DNA from: Undibacterium sp.
GTDB lineage: Bacteria > Pseudomonadota > Gammaproteobacteria > Burkholderiales > Burkholderiaceae
Assembly: GCA_014376575.1 (NCBI GenBank)
Contig: JACMRF010000069.1
Location: 1 to 64,000, forward strand
Reading direction: 5' to 3'
DNA: 64,000 nt
Positions 31,420 to 40,196 of this stretch are shown here, piece by piece. Made by a program: the position numbers and the translations under genes. How positions within the stretch are numbered: position 1 is the stretch's first letter; every line of letters begins with the position of its first letter. The notes beneath the pieces are model-generated. The model saw nothing but the letters and a program-made list of their open reading frames with translations. It was not told where the DNA came from and searched no databases.

Positions 31420-32330
31420 ATTAAACTGGATCCGTCCGCCTCGACAAATATTAAAATAGTTCCTTTTCTGCTACTGCGGCATGGCGCTCTTCTGATGTTG
31501 CTTTGATTCTGTCTTTGACGTTGCCGCTGCTGTTGATTCTTTCATCGCGCCCCCAAATTTTCCACGAGCTTCGCTCCACCGCTGACACCTGATCGATACA
31601 CCAATTCGGGCGTTTGGTAACCCAGCGATTGATGCTTATACGCATTGTTGTCAAACATAAAATAGTGTATTAATCCCATCAGTAAATCTTGCATGTTTCC
31701 ATGCTTTTTCAAATGAATTTCATCGTATTTCAAGCTGCACCAAAGCCTCTCGGCAAAAATATTATCCTTTGCGCAGCCAAGTCCATCGGTGCTGATTTTG
31801 ATGCCTTTCTTGAGCAATACACCGTTGAAAATGTCGCTGGTAACTTGGGTACCTTGGTCGGTGTTGAATATCTACGATCCTCCGTGACCTTGAATCGCCT
31901 TTTCCAGACTGTCAACGCGGAAGCCATCACCCATTATGTTCGATAGTCTCCATGGAAGCATTTCGCGGCTGTGCGGGGCGATAATGGGGAACCGTTAGAC
32001 AAAGCTGCTTGGCAGACGTATATAGATGATGCCGAATCTCCAGATATGATTTGGCCGCATCACATCGACATCCCTCAGCAGGCATGGATAGACCTTATGC
32101 TGCGAATACGCTTTGTTGGTGTTGGGACCCGGTGCCATTCCTGCCAAGCCAAGCTTTTGCATTTACCTTTGCGCCAGTTTGCGGTCGACCATATGTCCGC
32201 AGCCACGCGGGTAGTGTTTCATGAGCCGTGTGCCGTAAAAAGAGTGCTAGTGTATTTTTCATCGATTATTTGCAGCAGCATACCTTTAGTGGATCTACTA
32301 ATCTGGGCAATAGTTTAAGCAGCTTGCTCG
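31420..32330 (-). mobile_element. degenerate IS3-family insertion element
   Basis: The region between dnaQ and the flhDC leader contains a decayed IS3-type element read leftward. The right-end-like sequence near 31425-31450 (tccgtccgcctcgac) resembles the ends of IS3 members, and the transposase remnant fills most of the rest. No orfA part was found, so the 5' portion is probably lost. Exact ends are not defined. Confidence 0.6.
31542..32310 (-). pseudogene. IS3-family OrfB transposase remnant with stops and frameshifts
   Basis: Read on the minus strand, pieces in different frames align in the right order with an IS3 OrfB integrase: an IIDEKYT segment, then FYGTRLMKHYPRGCGHMVDR, then LGLAGMAPGPNTNKAYSQHK with VYPCLLRDVDVMRPNHIW, then WRLSNIMGDGFRVDSLEKA, then IFNTDQGTQVTSDIFNGV and DNIFAERLWCSLKYDEIHL up to YQTPELVYR. 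Damage includes a TAA just before the MQKLGLAG segment, a deletion/frameshift near 31990 that removes part of the catalytic core, a TAG just before IFNTDQG near 31873, and a frameshift near 32245. It cannot encode a working transposase. Confidence 0.9.
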
Positions 32331-32793
32331 ATTTTTTATTCTGCAACGATTACATTAAGACGGCCAACGGTAAATTTTCATATAAGAAAATTCCGTCATT
32401 AATAACTATTTTTTTATTTTTCTATTATTCGGCTAAAGTTTTTGTATATGTTGACGATAATTGAACATCGATATATTTTCATTTTTATTGTTGCAGCTCC
32501 CTAAAGTTTTGTTATTTTTTGTCGTTAATAAATTATAAGATTTAAAGTATTTTGTAAGTTCTTGATTTTTAAATGATATTTTTCATTTTGTAATTGATTG
32601 TAAAAACTAAATTTCGTTAATTAATTTTGCGAATGTCAATTGTAAGTTTGTAGGAATAATTCCTATGAACTTTTTCGTGTTTTTTCGCCATAAATCCCGA
32701 TTTTTGCCTATACACCGGCATTTTCGCTACCCCCACAATGTATCTCACTGGCAATGAAACTTAGTCAGGTTAAATAGAATGGAGGGTTAGATA
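32331..32793. other. AT-rich leader of flhDC
   Basis: Non-coding stretch between the IS3 remnant and flhD. It contains a 15-base palindrome TAGGAAT-A-ATTCCTA at 32651-32665 and a C-rich segment near 32735. It should hold the flhDC promoter and regulatory sites, but no promoter pair was convincing. The IS remnant upstream may have changed distal regulatory sequence. Confidence 0.5.
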
Positions 32794-33111
32794 ATGACAC
32801 CGAGCGATATGATGGCTGAGATTCGTGATGCAAATTTAAGTTACCTTATGCTTGCACAGCAAATGATTCGTGCTGACAAAGCGACCGCAATATTTCGTTT
32901 AGGTATTGGCAAGGAAATTGCTGATTTAATTGAGGGTCTTAATAATTCTCAAATTCTAAAACTTGCGGGATCCAATATGATGCTCGCCCGATTCCGTTTT
33001 GAGGATAGTTCAATTTTATGTATGCTCACAAACTATAATAAAGAGCGTGCGCTCGCACATTCCCATGCCGCTATTTTGATGGCGGGTCAAACCGTTGAAG
33101 AGATAACTTAA
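32794..33111 (+). CDS. flhD: flagellar master regulator subunit FlhD
   Basis: With FlhC forms the FlhD4C2 activator of the early flagellar genes. The 105-residue protein matches FlhD over its length, with MMAEIRDANLSYLMLAQQMI, ADKATAIFRLGIGKEIADLI and FRFEDSSILCMLTNYN. The ribosome site GGAGGG, about 9 bases before the ATG, is strong. flhC follows after 31 bases. Confidence 0.95.
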   Translation: MTPSDMMAEIRDANLSYLMLAQQMIRADKATAIFRLGIGKEIADLIEGLNNSQILKLAGSNMMLARFRFEDSSILCMLTNYNKERALAHSHAAILMAGQTVEEIT

Positions 33112-33142
33112 TTTTTTGTCTTGATACTTGTGGGTAATTAAA

Positions 33143-33697
33143 ATGGCAACTAAAAGCGTAGTAAGTGAAGCGCATGAAATTCAATTGGCAATTGATCTTG
33201 TCAATCTAGGTGCTCGTTTGCAGCTTCTTGAATCGGAAACCTCTCTTTCTCGAGAGCGTTTGCTTAAGATATATAAAGAGCTTAAAGGTGTATCCCCTCC
33301 AAAAGGCATGCTACCATTTTCTACCGATTGGTTCGTGACTTGGCAACCCAATATCCATTCATCACTGTTCATGAATATTTACAAATATTTACAAAAACAT
33401 GCTGGCGTAACTGGGATAGAAACAATTGTAAAAGCGTATAGACTTTATTTGGAACAAGTTCCAGTGCCTGCAAATGAGGAGCCCGTGTTATCTTTAACTA
33501 GAGCTTGGACATTAGTTAGATTTTTCGACGGAAAAATGTTAACTTTCGTTAAATGTACAAAATGTGGTGGGCAATTCGTCGCTCATCAGCTGGATTTGCA
33601 CGATCAATTCGCATGTGGACTGTGTCACGTTCCTTCGCGAGCTGGTAAAACGAAAAAACATAGAGAAATGGAGTTGTCATTAGCTCTGGTTGCATAA
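33143..33697 (+). CDS. flhC: flagellar master regulator subunit FlhC
   Basis: Zinc-binding DNA-contacting partner of FlhD. I chose the ATG at 33143, giving MATKSVVSEAHEIQLAI and 184 residues; a GTG 15 bases upstream is less likely. The C-terminal zinc cluster cysteines are visible in CTKCGGQFV and ACGLC. The N-terminal helical part has ARLQLLESETSLSRERLLK. The flhDC pair stands at the head of the motility cluster, and its stop is about 20 bases from the methyltransferase start. Confidence 0.95.
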   Translation: MATKSVVSEAHEIQLAIDLVNLGARLQLLESETSLSRERLLKIYKELKGVSPPKGMLPFSTDWFVTWQPNIHSSLFMNIYKYLQKHAGVTGIETIVKAYRLYLEQVPVPANEEPVLSLTRAWTLVRFFDGKMLTFVKCTKCGGQFVAHQLDLHDQFACGLCHVPSRAGKTKKHREMELSLALVA

Positions 33698-33718
33698 AAA
33701 ATTAGATTGGGGGTATTG

Positions 33719-34525
33719 TTGAATATAAAATCAAATAAGAGCTATAAAAACGTTGAGAGGTTTTTAGTCTATTTAATGATGCTGCCGTCTCTGCAGGCTT
33801 TATTCGTACAATTAGCTTCCTTCGTATTGTGTTTATTAGTATTCTTTTTCGCCAAATTTTCATTTCCACATTTTTTAGTAATTTGTTTTTTTATATTTTC
33901 TCAGGCTGCAATCGCGGCCTTTTTTTCTTTTTTACTCAATATGGATTGGTGGTGGTGGGTAATTCAATTTTTATTTCCTTTTTTTATAGTTTTATTCGCA
34001 CTTTCGGAAATACCATCCCTTTACTATTTAATTGCATTTTGTTTTTTTTTACTTCTTTTTTGGACTGTCTTCCGCACTCAAGTTCCTTACTATCCCTCCA
34101 ATTCATCATTGGTTCCTATTATTTCAAATTTTTTTCCGAGTGATAAGTCAATAAAGTTTATTGATATTGGAAGTGGCCTGGGAGGACTTTTGATAGAGTT
34201 ATCCAAAGTTAGAAAAAACAGTTATTTTTGGGGCATTGAAATTGCTCCTATACCTTGGTTTTTTAGCGTCCTTAGAGTTAAAATTTATAAAAACAACGTT
34301 AAATTTATTTTTGGGAATTATGAAAATATTAGTTTTGAAGAATACGACATGATTTTTGCATATTTATCACCCGTAGTCATGTCGGACCTTTGGATAAAAG
34401 CCAAAAATGAAATGCGCGAGGGGTCAATATTGCTTAGTTACGAATTTGTCATTCCCAACGTAATTCCTGATTTGTGTGTCAAATTAAACGTAAACGAGCC
34501 CATTCTTTACTTATGGCGCATATAA
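33719..34525 (+). CDS. membrane-anchored class I SAM-dependent methyltransferase-like protein, role unknown
   Basis: About 268 residues. The first 120 are very hydrophobic, phenylalanine-rich and likely form four membrane helices, for example VLCLLVFFFAKFSFPHFLVI and LIAFCFFLLLFWTVF. The soluble half has a Rossmann-type SAM motif I (FIDIGSGLGGLLIELSKV), a possible acidic motif II (YFWGIEIAP) and DMIFAYLSPVVMSDLW. The substrate is unknown. It lies between flhC and motA, so flagellar or envelope modification is an inference. The DNA is clearly more AT-rich than its neighbours. The start is uncertain: TTG 33719 with GGGGG upstream, or other TTG codons at 33707 and 33716. Confidence 0.75.
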   Translation: MNIKSNKSYKNVERFLVYLMMLPSLQALFVQLASFVLCLLVFFFAKFSFPHFLVICFFIFSQAAIAAFFSFLLNMDWWWWVIQFLFPFFIVLFALSEIPSLYYLIAFCFFLLLFWTVFRTQVPYYPSNSSLVPIISNFFPSDKSIKFIDIGSGLGGLLIELSKVRKNSYFWGIEIAPIPWFFSVLRVKIYKNNVKFIFGNYENISFEEYDMIFAYLSPVVMSDLWIKAKNEMREGSILLSYEFVIPNVIPDLCVKLNVNEPILYLWRI

Positions 34526-34661
34526 TAGAATTGAAAAACAGTTTCTGCGAGCAATATTTGAGATCAAGTCATTTTAGAGTTTTGCGTTTTTACGCTTTAA
34601 ATTTTGATGGTTTTGAGTTATTTGCGTTCTTAATATTAGGTTTTTTTGAGGAGTTTTGCTC

Positions 34662-35522
34662 GTGTTAGTCATCGTTGGCTATATCGTTGTGATGGGGTCT
34701 GTTTTTGGTGGGTTCGTTATGTCGGGCGGACATCTGGCTGTTTTATTTCAACCACTTGAGTTGTTAATGATTGGTGGTGCCGCTGTTGGCGCGTCTATGG
34801 TTGGGAATAACGCAAAAACTCTTAAAGCATCGCTAAAAGCTTTACCAGGAGTACTTAAAGGTTCTAAGTATTCGAAAGCTCTTTATATGGAATTAATGAC
34901 AATGCTTTTTGACGTTTTGACGAAAGTACGCAAAGAGGGATTGATGTCCATTGAAGGGGATATTGAAAAGCCAGAGGATAGCCCATTATTTAGTAAATAT
35001 CCTTTAATTGTAACTGACCATCATATGATGGAGTTCATCAGCGATTATTTACGGTTGATGGTTTCAGGAAATATGGATGCATTTCAAATTGAGAATTTGA
35101 TGGATAACGAGTTGGACACCCATCATCATGAGGGGGCCATCCCGGCGCATTTTATAGCAAGACTTGGCGATGGGCTACCTGCATTCGGTATTGTTGCTGC
35201 AGTTATGGGGGTGGTGCACACTATGGAGTCGGTAGGAATTCCTCCAGCTGAGCTAGGGATTCTAATTGCACACGCACTTGTGGGAACTTTCTTAGGCATT
35301 TTGCTTGCCTATGGATTTGTTGGGCCGCTTTCTAGCTTGATGGAACAGCAGTTAGATGAGTCATCAAAAACTTTTCAGTGTATCAAGGTGACTTTACTTG
35401 CGAGTTTAAATGGGTATGCTCCAGCACTTGCGATCGAATTTGGTAGAAAAGTTCTTTATTCGACTGAGCGTCCAACTTTTGGTGAGTTAGAAGATCATAT
35501 CAAGCAATCAAAATCAAAATAG
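34662..35522 (+). CDS. motA: flagellar motor stator protein MotA
   Basis: Membrane subunit of the proton-driven stator. Starting at GTG 34662 (GAGGAG ribosome site 8 bases upstream) the protein reads MLVIVGYIVVMGSVFGGF, as expected for MotA, and has 286 residues; a TTG at 34656 is an alternative. Four membrane segments and the cytoplasmic loop are present. The conserved proline-glycine-rich third and fourth helices include AFGIVAAVMGVVHTME and GTFLGILLAYGFVGP. motB follows after 23 bases. A second stator pair (MotCD) is encoded at 53606-55152. Confidence 0.95.
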   Translation: MLVIVGYIVVMGSVFGGFVMSGGHLAVLFQPLELLMIGGAAVGASMVGNNAKTLKASLKALPGVLKGSKYSKALYMELMTMLFDVLTKVRKEGLMSIEGDIEKPEDSPLFSKYPLIVTDHHMMEFISDYLRLMVSGNMDAFQIENLMDNELDTHHHEGAIPAHFIARLGDGLPAFGIVAAVMGVVHTMESVGIPPAELGILIAHALVGTFLGILLAYGFVGPLSSLMEQQLDESSKTFQCIKVTLLASLNGYAPALAIEFGRKVLYSTERPTFGELEDHIKQSKSK

Positions 35523-35545
35523 AATAGTTTGATAAATATACCGAC

Positions 35546-36475
35546 ATGGCTAACGAAGAATTACGACCGATCATAGTTAAACGAATAAAAAAAATCGCTG
35601 GCGGGCACCATGGCGGTGCATGGAAAATTGCATATGCCGATTTTGTTACTGCGATGATGGCATTTTTCCTACTGATGTGGCTGCTTGGCTCTGATGCAAA
35701 AGGAAATTTGCAAGGAATTGCCGAGTATTTTAAAACTCCATTGAGGGTGGCAATGTCTGGCGGGGATGGGAGCGGCGATAGCTCAAGTGTCATTAAAGGT
35801 GGGGGGAGAGATTTAACTTTGAAAGATGGTCAGACAAAAAAAGGTGATATTGAAGCAGAAAAAAAAACTTACAATCTTCAAGCTGCTGAAGCTGCACTGG
35901 CAAAAAGTGATGTTGACAGATTAAAGGTTCTCAAAGCAAAAATAGAAGCAGTAATTGAATCTAATCCAACTTTAAAACAGTATAAAAAGCAACTCTTGCT
36001 TGACATAACATCAGAAGGATTGCGTATTCAGATGGTAGATGAGAAAAATCGACCGATGTTCGCATCTGCAAAGGCTGATCTTCAACCTTATACGAGGGAA
36101 ATTTTGCACGAAATTGGCCTAGCTTTAAATGATGTTCCAAATCGAATAAGTTTATCCGGTCATACTGATGCATCGCCCTATGGAAGTGGGGAGAAAGGGT
36201 ATAGTAACTGGGAGTTGTCGGCGGATCGGGCAAATGCCTCTCGTAGAGAATTGATCTATGGTGGCATGGACGAGACCAAAGTCTTGCGAGTTGTGGGGCT
36301 GTCTTCGTCTGTATTGTTTGATAAAAATGATTCGTTTAACCCTATTAATCGACGCATTAGCATCATAGTAATGAACAAAAAAGCGGAGCAAACTGCTTCT
36401 CAAGATGGCGGAACTATTGAAGTAACTGGTTCGGTTGATGTTAATTCAAATAAGATAGATACTCTGAATAAATAA
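35546..36475 (+). CDS. motB: flagellar motor stator protein MotB
   Basis: Stator subunit with an N-terminal membrane helix whose aspartate conducts protons (AYADFVTAMMAFFLLMWLLG) and a periplasmic OmpA-like peptidoglycan-binding domain (about 160-270, LSGHTDASPYGSGEKGYSNW, ANASRREL). The 309-residue length is usual for betaproteobacteria. A lysine-rich cytoplasmic N-terminus is present. It follows motA and precedes the CheZ-like gene. Confidence 0.95.
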   Translation: MANEELRPIIVKRIKKIAGGHHGGAWKIAYADFVTAMMAFFLLMWLLGSDAKGNLQGIAEYFKTPLRVAMSGGDGSGDSSSVIKGGGRDLTLKDGQTKKGDIEAEKKTYNLQAAEAALAKSDVDRLKVLKAKIEAVIESNPTLKQYKKQLLLDITSEGLRIQMVDEKNRPMFASAKADLQPYTREILHEIGLALNDVPNRISLSGHTDASPYGSGEKGYSNWELSADRANASRRELIYGGMDETKVLRVVGLSSSVLFDKNDSFNPINRRISIIVMNKKAEQTASQDGGTIEVTGSVDVNSNKIDTLNK

Positions 36476-36524
36476 TTATTCAACCTTGAGTTGTGTAATT
36501 AAACTGAAAATTGGGATGTTTCAG

Positions 36525-37073
36525 ATGTCGAAAAAAAAATTGTTAGGATCTCAATTCAAACAGCTGCTATCGGGAGTTTCTGATCATGGAACTGAGCATT
36601 TACTAGAAGTTGAAACTGATTTAGTTCAAACTACAATTCTGCTTAGCGAGGCGATTGAAAAACTTGGAAGTAGTTTTCTATCGTTGCATGCAGCTATTCT
36701 TAGTCAAGAAACGGAAATTAATCTTCTCATTTCTTCTGGTGGGGCTTCTACAGAAAATATAGATCGTATTAGGGTCATTCAATGTGAGATTGCGATACAC
36801 ATTAGTTCTGCTGTCACAGGACTTCAATTTCAAGATTTAACAAGCCAACTTATATCTAGAACATTGCAACGTAGTGTTGGGTTACGTGATGTACTAAGTA
36901 CATTAGGACTCAGCGGTCACGAAATTCCTCACGATGGAGGTACTGATCAGATTTCAAGTCTCTTGAAAGAGGTTACACTTAGGTTGGAATCGCAGAGCAC
37001 TGAATTAAAAAGTTTATTGCGAAAAGCAGTAAACCAAAAGCATTTAGATAGTGGTGATATTGAATTATTCTGA
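36525..37073 (+). CDS. CheZ-like chemotaxis protein with the D-x-x-x-Q motif, candidate CheY-P phosphatase
   Basis: From ATG 36525 the protein is 182 residues and mostly helical. In the second half it has LQFQDLTSQLISRTLQR. This matches the catalytic helix of E. coli CheZ (QDFQDLTGQVIKRMM), including the aspartate and glutamine needed to dephosphorylate CheY. The C-terminus ends in SGDIELF, an acidic and aromatic tail comparable in type to the CheY-binding tail of CheZ. The rest has no clear CheZ N-terminal match. The gene sits directly before cheY and cheA. The function is inferred from the motif; the classical cheZ at 45157 is broken. Confidence 0.7.
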   Translation: MSKKKLLGSQFKQLLSGVSDHGTEHLLEVETDLVQTTILLSEAIEKLGSSFLSLHAAILSQETEINLLISSGGASTENIDRIRVIQCEIAIHISSAVTGLQFQDLTSQLISRTLQRSVGLRDVLSTLGLSGHEIPHDGGTDQISSLLKEVTLRLESQSTELKSLLRKAVNQKHLDSGDIELF

Positions 37074-37121
37074 ATTAAAAAAATATAGGCATGTTGCCTT
37101 AATTTGCATAATGGAGCGATG

Positions 37122-37487
37122 ATGGTCAAGACAATCTTAGCAGTAGACGATTCGGGTTCCTTGAGACAGATGGTCGCCTTTAGTTTGAAAGCTGCTGGTT
37201 ATCAGGTAATTGAGGCTATAGACGGACAAGATGGATTAGAAAAAGCACGAAATCAAGTAGTCGATTTAGTCTTGACGGACCAAAATATGCCGCGCATGGA
37301 CGGTTTAACTTTGATCAAGTCACTACGTAGCTTAGCATCATATCAGCGAGTCCCTATTCTGATGTTAACTACTGAGTCTGGTGACGAAATGAAAGCTAAG
37401 GGTCGGGCTGCCGGCGCGAATGGTTGGTTAGTTAAACCATTTGACCCACAAAAATTAACTGAGGTTGTAAAAAAAGTAATTGGTTGA
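37122..37487 (+). CDS. cheY: CheY-type single-domain response regulator (first copy)
   Basis: A 121-residue receiver domain. The acidic pocket D9-D10, phosphoacceptor D53 (VLTDQNMP), T83 and K105 (WLVKPFD) are all present. I chose ATG 37122 with GGAG 5 bases upstream; an ATG at 37119 is the alternative. It is probably the response regulator working with CheA in the same operon, but a second CheY at 44736 shares the role. This one is closer to CheY proteins found next to cheA in betaproteobacteria. Confidence 0.9.
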   Translation: MVKTILAVDDSGSLRQMVAFSLKAAGYQVIEAIDGQDGLEKARNQVVDLVLTDQNMPRMDGLTLIKSLRSLASYQRVPILMLTTESGDEMKAKGRAAGANGWLVKPFDPQKLTEVVKKVIG

Positions 37488-37536
37488 TTATCTGCGGTAA
37501 TTGCGCGTAAATGAAAGTAAATGACGGAGTGTGATA

Positions 37537-39576
37537 ATGACCATTGATATGAGTCAGTTTTTTCAAGTTTTTTTTGATGAGGCTGAAGAACTTCTCGCAG
37601 AGAAAGAGAAGTTATTATTGGCTATTGATATATCTTCGCCAGATTCTGAAGATTTGAATGCTATTTTTCGTGCAGCACATTCAATAAAGGGCGGCGCCTC
37701 AACATTTGGCTTGGTGGATATGACTGAAGTTACCCATATCCTTGAGTCGCTTCTCGATAAAATAAGAAAAGGAGAAATGTCATTAACAGCTGAACATATT
37801 GAAGCGTTTCTCGCGGCGAAAGATGTACTTAAGATGCAATTGGACGGCCACCGATTGGGTTCTGTGGTTGATCAAGACGCTGTTGCCGACGTTCGGATGC
37901 TGCTGCAGTCTTTATCACAAGACGTCATTTCTAATGTTGCTTCGATAGTGAGTTTTTTTCCGCAAAAAAAAACTTTGTTGGTAAATCAGCATTACTCCCA
38001 ACTTTTCACTATTGAGTTGCCCGAACTTGTAAAAAGTGATGAAATTGCTATTGCTTCAGAATTGGGACTGCTTGGTGAAATAAGCAAAGAAAACAATGTT
38101 GGTAACGGCGCAGTCTATAAATTAAAAACCAATGAGACTAAGAACGATATCGTAGCCATTTGCTCTTTTATTCTTGATCCTGATGATTTGAAGATTACTG
38201 AGCAAAAATTGAGCGATGATAGTGCAATATTTGACGATAATTTAGGGTATGGATTTTTTGATCCCTTAGACTCAATGTTTACGCCCGAAGTCGTTACCAA
38301 CGATCCATCTCCTGTAGTCGTCGAAGTTGGGTCAGATCACTTATATCTTAAGTCTTTCAATTCTGAAAATAAGCCATTTTTAAAAAAAGAAACTGAGAAG
38401 CCACATGCTTCGCAAGAATCGTCAACTATCCGTGTCGGCATTGAAAAAGTTGATCAAATTGTTAATTTGATTGGTGAATTAGTCATTACTCAAGCGATGT
38501 TAGAGCAACGGACGAAGGACTTAGATCCAATTCTTAATGAGCGAATGTTAAGTACTGTTGCACATCTAACGCGAAATACTCGTGATTTGCAGGAAGCGGT
38601 GATGTCAATTCGCATGATGCCAATGGATTATGTTTTTTCGCGTTTTCCAAGAATGGTTCGTGATTTAGCAACAAAGCTAGGGAAAAAGGTCGAATTCGTT
38701 ACTTATGGAGCAACTACCGAACTGGATAAAGGTCTTATTGAGAGAATAGTAGATCCATTAACTCATTTAGTTAGAAATAGTATTGATCATGGCATCGAAA
38801 TGCCTTTTTTTCGAGCTGAAGCTGGCAAAAATGCGATAGGTAAACTATCTCTTTCCGCTATTCATCAGGGTGGAAATATTATCATTGAAGTAAGCGATGA
38901 CGGTGGAGGGTTGCACCGTGAAAAAATTTTAGCAAAAGCAAAACAAAATGGATTATCCGCCCACGACACGATGTCAGATAATGAGGTGTGGCAGTTGATT
39001 TTTGCCCCAGGATTTTCTACTGCTGAAATTGTTACGGATGTTTCTGGGCGTGGTGTAGGAATGGATGTGGTAAAAAGAAATATTACAGCCATGGGTGGTA
39101 TGGTTGACATTCGATCAGCGAAAGGTTTTGGAACAACAATTACAATTTCTTTGCCCCTGACGTTAGCAATTCTAGATGGAATGTCAATAAAAGTTGGTGA
39201 GGAAATTTATATTTTACCTTTGAGTTTTGTAATTGAATCACTACAGCCGCTGGAGGAAGATGTAAAAGAAATTAGCGGGAAAGGTAGGGTTATCAAAGTT
39301 CGCGAAGAGTACTTGCCATTAATTGCCCTGTTTGAATGCTTTAATATTGACGCAAAATTTACAAAACCGTCGGATGGAATTGCTATTATTGTTGAAGTTG
39401 ACGGGAAGAAAGCAGCACTATTTGTTGATGATTTGGTTGGGCAGCAGCAGGTAGTAGTAAAAAATATTGAGTCAAATTATAAGAAAATACCTGGCATTTC
39501 AGGCGCAACTATTCTGGGGGATGGCGGAGTATCCTTGATTCTAGACGTAAAGGCATTAATACGTAATGCGCGATAG
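37537..39576 (+). CDS. cheA: chemotaxis histidine kinase CheA
   Basis: Receptor-linked kinase that phosphorylates CheY and CheB. From ATG 37537 it is 679 residues. The Hpt domain has H48 in RAAHSIKGGASTFGL. A linker with a weak P2-like region follows (about 120-290). The dimerisation domain begins near IRVGIEKVDQIVNLIGELV. The ATPase has the N box HLVRNSIDHGIE, the G1 box VSDDGGGLHREK, the F box FAPGFSTAE and the G2 box GRGVGMDVVK. A CheW-like regulatory domain ends the protein. cheW follows after 37 bases. Confidence 0.96.
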   Translation: MTIDMSQFFQVFFDEAEELLAEKEKLLLAIDISSPDSEDLNAIFRAAHSIKGGASTFGLVDMTEVTHILESLLDKIRKGEMSLTAEHIEAFLAAKDVLKMQLDGHRLGSVVDQDAVADVRMLLQSLSQDVISNVASIVSFFPQKKTLLVNQHYSQLFTIELPELVKSDEIAIASELGLLGEISKENNVGNGAVYKLKTNETKNDIVAICSFILDPDDLKITEQKLSDDSAIFDDNLGYGFFDPLDSMFTPEVVTNDPSPVVVEVGSDHLYLKSFNSENKPFLKKETEKPHASQESSTIRVGIEKVDQIVNLIGELVITQAMLEQRTKDLDPILNERMLSTVAHLTRNTRDLQEAVMSIRMMPMDYVFSRFPRMVRDLATKLGKKVEFVTYGATTELDKGLIERIVDPLTHLVRNSIDHGIEMPFFRAEAGKNAIGKLSLSAIHQGGNIIIEVSDDGGGLHREKILAKAKQNGLSAHDTMSDNEVWQLIFAPGFSTAEIVTDVSGRGVGMDVVKRNITAMGGMVDIRSAKGFGTTITISLPLTLAILDGMSIKVGEEIYILPLSFVIESLQPLEEDVKEISGKGRVIKVREEYLPLIALFECFNIDAKFTKPSDGIAIIVEVDGKKAALFVDDLVGQQQVVVKNIESNYKKIPGISGATILGDGGVSLILDVKALIRNAR

Positions 39577-39613
39577 TTGCGACATCCATAGATAATTTAA
39601 TAAGGAAAATGGT

Positions 39614-40120
39614 ATGACAGAAACATTGCAAACATCGGTAAATTCAGCCCAAGTTGGCCCTCAAGAAATTGAAGTGCACGAATTTCTTGCGTTTACTTTG
39701 GGGCGAGAAGAATATGGCATTGATATATTGAAGGTGCAAGAAATTCGTGGGTATGAGGCGGTGACTCGCATAGCCAATGCGCCAGACTTTCTCAAAGGAG
39801 TCATCAACTTACGAGGAATAATAGTTCCAATTGTAGACATGCGAATCAAATTCAATCTTGGAACTCCAACTTATGACCAACTTACTGTCGTTATTGTATT
39901 AAATATTGACGGCAGAGTCGTCGGTATGGTCGTTGATAGTGTATCGGATGTTATGACATTGATGCCTGAACAAGTTCGTCCTGCGCCAGAAATGGGAACG
40001 ACGTTTAGTGGTGACTTTCTGATTGGCTTAGGGACTCTAGAAGAGAGGATGTTAATTTTGGTTGATATCGTCAAACTGATGTCGAGCCCGGAGATGGGAC
40101 TAGTCGATAAATCAGTTTAA
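39614..40120 (+). CDS. cheW: chemotaxis coupling protein CheW
   Basis: Adapter linking receptors to CheA. The 168-residue protein has the SH3-like CheW fold with [36 protein letters not shown] and [12 protein letters not shown]. It follows cheA in the same orientation. The next gene, a chemoreceptor, is broken, so this CheW must couple to receptors encoded elsewhere. Confidence 0.96.
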   Translation: MTETLQTSVNSAQVGPQEIEVHEFLAFTLGREEYGIDILKVQEIRGYEAVTRIANAPDFLKGVINLRGIIVPIVDMRIKFNLGTPTYDQLTVVIVLNIDGRVVGMVVDSVSDVMTLMPEQVRPAPEMGTTFSGDFLIGLGTLEERMLILVDIVKLMSSPEMGLVDKSV

Positions 40121-40196
40121 CTTTTTGTTTCTTAAATTATTGAACGCTTTGGAAAAACGAAAAATGCGTTTAATTCTTTAATAAGAAAGGTTTGTT

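Noticed and set aside
31971..32318. Plus-strand open frame of 115 residues in the IS3 remnant
   Set aside because: The complementary strand aligns in order with the IS3 OrfB transposase, so the plus-strand frame is a shadow.
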